The position numbers and the translations under genes are program-made. A model generated the notes under the pieces. That model did not search any database, was not told the origin of the DNA, and saw only the letters and a list, made by a program, of their open reading frames with translations. DNA of 64,000 nucleotides from Heterobasidion occidentale (Eukaryota > Basidiomycota > Agaricomycetes > Russulales > Bondarzewiaceae), in the NCBI GenBank assembly GCA_039111635.1, contig JBCAQO010000008.1:310001-374000 (forward strand), given 5' to 3'. Shown here one piece after another: positions 57,252-64,000 of this stretch. Numbering within the stretch: the first letter of the stretch is position 1; each line of letters starts with the position of its first letter.

Positions 57252-60200
57252 TCCGAGATCAAGGAGAAGTTGCACTGATCATTTCCACCGATCATGATAC
57301 CCCCAATTTCCCACTTATCGAAGCGTCCTCAGATTTCCATTCTCTATCTCCCTCTCGTCGCGATCTCTGTCTCAAGTACATTATGGCCTCTGATTTGGGG
57401 CCCGAAAATCATCTCAAAAACAATCTCGATTCCGATATGTCGTCTTTATTTTCCTTAGTCGTCCCCGGTTCTTTCCATTCCACTAATATCGCCGACCCGG
57501 TCGCCATCTTCGCCGCCAAGCGCAAGTACAAACCGGTCGCACAGAAAACACGACCAGTCTTGGCCGACCTCCCCGAAAAATTCCGAATCGTTCGGAACAT
57601 CCTTGGTGACCCTCTCGCTACCCTTCCGACGCTGACACCGAACCCGCCACCCTTCACGCCGACCGGAAGATACACAGCCGAACGACGTGACCTCATCGAT
57701 AAAGTCCACTCAGACGACTTCCTTTGGCCGGCCGAACGACAGCTCATGCACCATTTCATGTGTCTACAAGAGATGGGATTCGCCTGGGACGATTCGGAAC
57801 GCGGACGTTTCCGCGAGGAATTCTTTCCTCCAGTCAATATGCCGGTGGTCGAACACAAGCCCTGGGTTCAACGCAACATTCCGATTCCACCAGGCATCTA
57901 CGACGAAGTGTGCCGACTTATCAAAACCAAGATCACCGCTGGAGTCTATGAGCCGTCGAATTCGTCCTACCGATCGCGCTGGTTTACGGTCGTCAAGAAG
58001 ACGAATAGCACCTCCACTGGCACCAAACTCCGAATCGTTCACAGCCTCGAACCCCTGAACGCCGTCACCATCCAGCATTCAGGTGTACCCCCATATACCG
58101 ATCAGATCGCTGAACAGTTTGCAGCTCGCGCTTGCGGCGGCATTCTGGATCTCTATGTCGGCTATGACGAACGAGGGCTAGCCGAATCATCTCGCGACTT
58201 CACCACATTCCAGACCCCATTCGGCGCCCACCGACTTGTCACCCTGCCCATGGGATGGACAAATTCGGTCCCGATCTTCCACGACGTCACCCACATCCTC
58301 CAGCCAGAGATCCCAGACACCACCATTCCTTTCATCGACGACGTTCCGATTCGGGGCCCGCCGACCCGATACGAACTTCCGAACGGAGGCTTCGAGACGC
58401 ATCCCGACAACCCCGGCATACGACGGTTTGTGTGGGAACACTTTCAAGGCCTCAATCGAGTGGTTCAGCGGATGAAGTATAGCGGAGGGACCTTTTCGGG
58501 ACACAAGGCGACACTCTGCGCAGCCGAAATCACGGTGGTCGGCCATCGGTGCACGTATGAAGGACGATTACCCGACGAGTCTAGGGTAGAGTCAATTATG
58601 AAGTGGGGACCTTGCAGGGATCTCTCTGACGTTCGGGCATTCTTGGGGACAATCGGTGTCGTTCGGATCTTCATTCGGAATTTTGCACACAGGGCGCATG
58701 CACTGACTATGTTAACGCGCAAAGATTTTCCATTCGTGTTCGGCCCAGACCAGATAGCGGCCCAGGACGACCTCCGGTCAGCACTTCTCGAATCGCCAGC
58801 CCTTCGGCCGATCGACTATGGGTCGGCGGCCAACGTCATCCTCGCCGTCGATACCTCACAAATCGCGGTCGGCTTCCACCTCTGTCAATGCGCACTCGAC
58901 AATCCACGGGTTCGGTACTATGCCCGATTCGGCTCCATCACCCTTAACGACCGCGAATCGCGATTCTCCCAACCCAAGCTCGAACTCTACGGCCTCTTCC
59001 GCGCCCTCCGATCACTCAAAATGTATCTCATCGGCGTTCGGAACCTGATAGTCGAAGTAGACGCACGCTACATCAAGGGCATGCTCACTAACCCGGATCT
59101 CGAACCCAGCGCTAGCATCAATCGGTGGATCGTCTCCATCCTCACCTTCCATTTCACACTTGTCCACGTCCCCGGCACCTCTCACGGCCCCGATGGTCTC
59201 TCCCGACGACCACCACAACCCGCCGACCGACCCGAACCCGAAGACAACTTTGACGACTGGATCGACAATCTCTACGGCTTCCTCCATCAGATCAACAACA
59301 CGTTCCCCACCTCCATCTCAACCTCGACAACCGCTATCTTTACCTCCTCACTCATAGGCGACCTCCCGACCGATGCCGACTCCGACGACGAAGGCCCAAC
59401 CATCGACTATTCGGATATCCCAAGATCGCAGAAAGCTGTGGAAGCCGAGGAACGCCTATGGTTGGTCCGCGACTGGCACCGAACATTGGTTCGGCCCCCT
59501 TCTCTCTCCGACTCCGAATATGCCACCTTCCTACGATATTGCACTGAGTTCTTTATCGCAGCCGACAAGCTATGGAGAAAAGACTCACACGGTCGACATA
59601 AGATCGTTGCAGCCCCCTCTAGTCGGATCACAATTCTCACTGCCGCCCACGACGACGTTGCTCACAAGGGTTTCTACGCCACGACCGCCTTGGTCGCCGA
59701 ACGCTTCTGGTGGCCGCACATGAGGCAAGATATTTCCTGGTTTGTTCGGACATGTCACCTTTGCCAGATTCGCCAGACTCGCAACGTCCTCATTCCCCCA
59801 ACCGTCGCCACGCCTGCACCCCTCTTCGCGAAGATGTATATGGACACCATGCACATGCCGACCGCTGGTGGTTTCAAGTATCTCGTTCAAGGTCGCTGTT
59901 CGGTATCGCACTACCCCGAATTCCGGATGCTGCGACGCGAAACAAGCTCAGCCCTCGCCGACTGGATCTTCGAGGATATCCTGTGCCGATGAGGAACATT
60001 GGTAGAGATCGTCTCCGACAACGGACCAGCATTCGTCAAGGCGCTCGACCAGTTAGCGAAAAAGTACCACGTTCGGCACATCCGTATTTCGGGCTACAAT
60101 TCTCGCGCCAACGGCATTGCCGAACGACCTCACTTCGACGTTCGGCAGGCTCTGTTCAAAGCCGTTGATGGAGATCAGGCCAAGTGGAATCGTGCAGCTC

Positions 60201-60876
60201 ATTTCGTATTCTGGGCTGATCGCATTACTGTTCGGCGCCGAATGGGTTGCTCGCCATACTTCGCAGCGACCGGAACCCATCCCCTTCTCCCCCTGGACAT
60301 CGCCGAAGCCACCTACCTCCTGCCACCGCCGACCACAACCCTCAGCACCACCGACCTCATCGCCCGACGTGCCATGGCCTTGCAGAAACGCCGATCGGAC
60401 CTCGCCCACCTTCGCAGCTCAGTAGTCGGCGCCCGTGTCCAGGCCGCCATCCGATTCGAACAACAGCATTCGGCACCCTTCGCGACTTCAATTTCCACCG
60501 AGGCTCACTTGTCCTGATGCGCAACACAGCCATAGAAAAGGCGCTCAATCGGAAGATGCGACCACGGTACTTGGGACCATTGCTGGTGATTTCTAGGAAC
60601 CGAGGAGGAGCGTATATTCTGGCCGAACTTGACGGATCGGTCTTTGATCGGCCAGTGGCAGCATTCCGCATTATTCCTTACTTTGCTCGCAGATCTCTGA
60701 AGCTCACCGACCTTGAAGCCCTCCTCGACATCTCACAAGCACGCCTTCGGGCCATGGAAGAATCCAGATCGAACGACGACGACGCTGAAGACGACGATGC
60801 CGACGAAGAGGATACCGACACCAGCTCCATCCGATCAGCAGAAGACGACGATGTGGCTTCGGCGACTTCCGACTAG
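57248..60876 (+). pseudogene. pol of element D: RT, RNase H, integrase; one stop, one frameshift
   Basis: The -1 frame relative to gag, open upstream of 57248, so -1 frameshifting is likely. RT has LRIVHSLEPLNAVTIQHSG and catalytic FIDD (in PFIDDVPIRGP) instead of YMDD; RNase H has ILAVDTSQIAVGF and DGLSRRP; integrase zinc finger HDDVAH...CHLCQ; core D (MYMDTMHM), D (VSDNGPAF), E (NGIAERPHF). TGA at 59990-59992 replaces an expected Trp (TGG), and a single-base loss near 60480 shifts the frame to the one ending at 60876. After the integrase the protein ends in an acidic Asp/Glu tail, with no chromodomain. Confidence 0.88.
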
Positions 60877-60910
60877 ACCCACCCTCCCACCCTTCGCTCT
60901 CTCGGTCGGT

Positions 60911-60946
60911 GACTGGGGACAGTCACGATTTCAGTAGGGAGGAGGA
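60911..60946 (+). repeat. upstream copy of the polypurine-tract block of element D
   Basis: About 35 bases (GACTG..GACAGTCA..ATTTCAGTAGGGAGGAG) match 62498-62532 at all but two or three positions. Only the second copy abuts the 3' LTR. Confidence 0.85.
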
Positions 60947-61359
60947 TGCACAGATATACCATTCCTTATTCCGATTCATTCGTCACAGACATGGACTGAC
61001 ACCCGATTATTTCCGCATCTCTTAGTACTTTGCCGCCGACCAATCGCCGACCGAATAGTCGGCACTCATTTTCCCCATCACTCCTTCAAGTACCAAGCCG
61101 CATTGAAGACTTCTTCCGATTTGCGCAAAACCATAGGGTTTTATGCCTGTGATGACATACTGAGGCTTCCCCTAATATTCCAATTTATTTTCTTCATTTC
61201 TGCCGAACGCTTCACTTACAAGTACATTCACACAGCCATTTCGCCGACCGATTTCCCGAACAATGCCTCTAGTCTTCACCGAACGTCTCATTTAACTCAG
61301 GACAGTCCCTTCACTTTTATGATACATTTTTACTATACTACAGAACCCTCAAAGCTATT

Positions 61360-62095
61360 CTACTCATCGGGAAGAAAGTCGTCCGACACCGACATTCCCC
61401 AATCGTCTGCCTCCGACGAGTCCTCGACCAAGACAACGTCGGGGGACGTGGATGGACCCGCCCGCACCTCGAGCGACTCTAGCTCAGCCTGCCACATCGC
61501 GACCGAGCGCGCCAGCGAAGCACGCGTACCCTCAGCCACCGCGATGCGGTACCGAAGCTCAGACGCAATGCCTTGGGCGACGATGGGCGAGAGGCGAGAA
61601 GAGTCGGTAGGAGCGGGGAAGGCAGCCGAACGAGCGCGGGAAGGGCGGGTAGGAGCGAGGACGGCCCTAGCAGTGGTAGGAAGCCGCTGGACCGGCTTTC
61701 GGGTGCGAGCGGCTGCACCGAACAATACCGAACGATGAGCTCCCATCTCCAATCCAACCGAAAATGACTTACCTTTCGTTTGGGCGATGCTATCCCCGAC
61801 TGACCGCACGGGGACAACCACCTCTACCTTACGACGCTTTAAGGGGCGTTCCCTCTCCTCCGCCTTCGGCGCCGACTGCTCCTTCGACTTCCCCTTTCCC
61901 TTCTCCTTCGACTTCCCCTTCCCCTTCTCCATCGGCATCCACCCGGGCTGGAAGCTACACCCCTTCGACTCCCTGGCACACTTAGTGCACGACACCAGCC
62001 CAGGCCTCGTAATCTTCGTATTCGGCGGCGCCGTCGGGAAGGGCGAGCATGTACTCCCCGAGCTTGGTTTTGAGGACAGAGAGGATGGAGGACAT
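61360..62095 (-). CDS. antisense gene inside element D, with a predicted intron
   Basis: Opposite in strand to gag-pol. The longest frame runs to a stop at 61360 and includes SCTKCARESKGCSFQPGW (CX2CX6C), a Lys/Gly/Ser repeat (KGKGKSKE twice), a basic KRRKVEVVV segment resembling a nuclear localisation signal, a helix (IASELRYRIAVAEGTRASLA) and an acidic C-terminus (EDSSEADDWGMSVSDDFLPDE). A consensus intron (donor GGTAAGT, acceptor TGCAG; 61713-61772, 60 bp) joins TK to AARTRKP. The nearest ATG upstream, 62095, opens an overlapping frame (MSSILSVLKTKLGEYMLAL...YEDYEAW) that is not in register with the CxxC frame, so a second intron or a frameshift is needed. The family is not named; CxxC-type proteins of this kind seem common in agaricomycetes, from memory. 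Confidence 0.55.
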
Positions 62096-62497
62096 GGTGG
62101 GAAGGCCGAAAGGGTTCGGACGAGGAGACGAAGCGGCAGGAGGGTGGCGATGAAGGACTTAGTTGCTGGAGAATCAACGATCGGCAGGTGATTGTGGTCA
62201 CCTGACAAAGCCCCGTGCCACTACGCTCGGCAGAGACCACGATACGCGCCACCGCCCTTTGCCGACACGCTCTCACGCCAGCGTCTAGTTGGGGCACTCT
62301 AGGCTTCAGCCACTTCCTCACCTAATCGGTTGCCACGCCACAGGACTTTGCCGACTCAGCCCCGGTCTCTTGCGCGCCGACCCGGTCCTTTCTATGACAT
62401 CTCCTTGCCGATTAATCCACCCTTGCCACATCTCTCCCACACCCCCACTTCTTTCCACGCCATTTTTTTCCGCTCCGACTCATAGCCACCGACCACT

Positions 62498-62532
62498 GAC
62501 TGAGGACAGTCAGGATTTCAGTAGGGAGGAGA
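62498..62532 (+). other. polypurine tract of element D
   Basis: AGTAGGGAGGAGA directly precedes the 3' LTR start TGATGAGC at 62533. Block duplicated at 60911-60946. Confidence 0.85.
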
Positions 62533-63611
62533 TGATGAGCATGTACCCGCGCTAGGGTCCGAGGGAGGTATTCGGGAAGCTTTGGGGAGATACCGAACAG
62601 CGTTAGACGAGTACCGAAGATGCCGACTTGCACCGAACACGGTCGGTCCCCACCCGACCGACCGCAACCCTCCAAAGGACGTGTGGCAGCACTTGGGTCA
62701 GTTCGCCCACACTTCACGTACTTACCATGACCACACAGGGGTGTTACGATAGGTGTTTACGAGATCGGAGCCAGTCTTCCGTGTCGGCCGATGTGCTCCG
62801 TGAGTCGGTCGGTCCTTATCGCTTATCTTCCCGACCTCCACATGGTCGGTCAAACGCGATTTTGTACCATTACTTGGCCACCCTGGTCGTACGATACCTC
62901 TTCTTTATTTTCATTGGTTCTCCAACGCCTGTTCCGGCTACCTACGCTCGGGCGACGGATCCCGAATGTTCGGGATTTCGCCATCGCTGATTAACTTTTA
63001 CCTTGTCACCTTCGGAACCCATATGGACATCTCACCTACCTTCTTATCTTCTCTGATCGCTAAGGCTTGGCGCCCATTCGACATCTACTCTCATTTCTTG
63101 TTTAATATTTTACTTAGGGGCTCTGTTTACTATAAAAACCTACATACAACTCTGGAATAAACCAGCTTTTGCACCCCACAGTTCAGAGCTCATCCGCACT
63201 CGTCGCAACCATCAAAATCGTCTTCGTCGACTTCCGAAAACTTGTCATCCTCGTCGTTCGGCCTCATTCGCGTTCGTACTCGTCTCTTCGCTCGTACCCC
63301 CCCCGTCCTCCCTCGTATATTGTCAGAGTCCCGTGTGGCTCTTGAAGCACGTAGTTGTCGGTCGCGACACTACCTTCTCGTTACCGACCGAATCCCCGAC
63401 ACGACCGACCGAACGTTCGGTCGGTGTTCGGTGCAGTCCCGAAACCGTTCGGGCGCTATAATCTCACACTCCCCGTTGCTTCTCAGTACGCCTTCAATTT
63501 CTAAAGTCATCACTAACAATTCCTTGTGTATTAGATACTAGCTCCAGCACCCCTGCATTAGAGGTTGTTTTAGTGTTGTGCTCAGCACTTAGAGCCACCT
63601 CTAGCGTATCA
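62533..63611 (+). repeat. 3' LTR of element D
   Basis: 1079 bp, nearly identical to 54662-55738 (differences include C/T in CCCGCGCTAGG, an extra T in GCTTTGGGG and extra C/G in a C run). Followed by ACGG at 63612-63615. Confidence 0.94.
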
Positions 63612-64000
63612 ACGGCTCCTAGCTACCGGCGCGACGCCGGCGGAAATCAGGTTGGGACTCAAGAAAGCCCAACCATTGTTACCCAGTGGACAGATCATTA
63701 TGCATCGACAAGGGAAGAACCTCACCTACGACACAGAGAGTCTAGGAAAGAGCACTCAGACGAATAAACGCGAACGCGCTCAGGAAACGAAGGTGGCCCC
63801 TTCCTCTTCCTCTCGCACATCGACATATTCCCCTGGAGTCAAACACGAGTCAAGGAAATCCCAGAAATCAACATGGGTCAGGAAGAATGCGGACGAACAA
63901 GTATCAAATTGGAGATACCGCGCAGTCAAAGACCTGGAGAGACAAATGACCAAGGGACTCGCTTGGAAGAAAGATTCACTTCGTCAAAATGCTGACGAAG
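63612..64000 (+). pseudogene. remainder of family A copy 2 pol (repeat unit 4 and acidic tail)
   Basis: Resumes exactly where 54661 left off: CTACCGGCGCGACGCCGGCGG matches copy 1, then the frame continues through VAPSSSSRTSTYSPGV to the window edge without the frameshift seen in copy 1. Confidence 0.85.

Larger units (their letters stand above)
60947..62532. other. 1.6-kb 3' module of element D
   Basis: Region between the duplicated polypurine-tract blocks. It holds the antisense gene and its probable promoter (62096-62500), and no sense-strand gene. Confidence 0.6.
54662..63611 (+). mobile_element. recent Ty3/gypsy-type element, family D, nested in family A pol
   Basis: 8950-bp element with 1077- and 1079-bp LTRs that differ at only about six positions by eye, primer binding site, gag with C-terminal protease, pol, and a 1.6-kb 3' region with an antisense gene. 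It lacks a CCHC knuckle and a chromodomain and belongs to a lineage distinct from A-C. One stop and one frameshift break pol despite the young LTRs. Confidence 0.94.
48313..64000 (+). mobile_element. Ty3/gypsy chromovirus family A, copy 2, interrupted by element D
   Basis: 5' LTR 48313-49118, gag 49429-50106, pol from 50037, then the nested element D (54662-63611), then the rest of pol from 63612 to the window end. Copy 2 is opposite in orientation to copy 1. Single-base indels and one stop break pol. The 3' LTR is outside the window. Confidence 0.93.

Overview
The window looks like a repeat-rich stretch of an agaricomycete (mushroom-forming basidiomycete) genome. The reasons are intron-dense host genes with introns of about 50-70 bp, a KDZ/Plavaka-type transposase relic, several chromodomain Ty3/gypsy retrotransposon families, and recognisable fungal genes (PMT4, PRP4, an Mbp1-type APSES factor, YVC1, BYE1). 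No rRNA, tRNA or CRISPR array was recognised.

Layout. 1-7308: copy 1 of gypsy family A (minus strand; its 3' end leaves the window). 7366-10359: decayed Plavaka transposase. About 10.7-11.4 kb: WD40 (Met30/Scon-2-like) gene relic. 11.8-26.7 kb: gypsy family C (minus, badly decayed), whose 3' LTR is split by a complete family B element (12372-20066, 5-bp target duplication CGTAG). 26737-26836: 100-N assembly gap. 27.2-45.5 kb: host gene block with a truncated MVP1 (-), PMT4 (-), PRP4 (+), an Mbp1-type factor (-), YVC1 (+) and BYE1 (-). 46.8-48.1 kb: a B-like LTR relic split by a family D solo LTR. 48313-64000: copy 2 of family A (plus), interrupted by a nearly new family D element (54662-63611, 4-bp target duplication ACGG).

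How the parts relate. The host genes form a compact housekeeping island: PMT4/PRP4 and MBP1/YVC1 are divergent pairs with 163-bp and 199-bp shared promoters, and the second carries two MluI cell-cycle boxes, the known site of Mbp1-type factors. The island is flanked by inverted copies of family A. The four gypsy families each carry extra coding material where env lies in retroviruses: in A a pol extension with four 32-residue repeats and an acidic tail, in B a separate 329-codon ORF3, in C a decayed ORF3 plus an array of a ~21-bp motif, and in D an antisense frame with a consensus intron, bracketed by a duplicated polypurine tract. These are the most unusual features of the window.

All reading was by eye. 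Exon junctions, identity levels and family names are judgements from visible motifs; several single-base frameshifts in the retroelements fall in homopolymers and could be sequencing errors.
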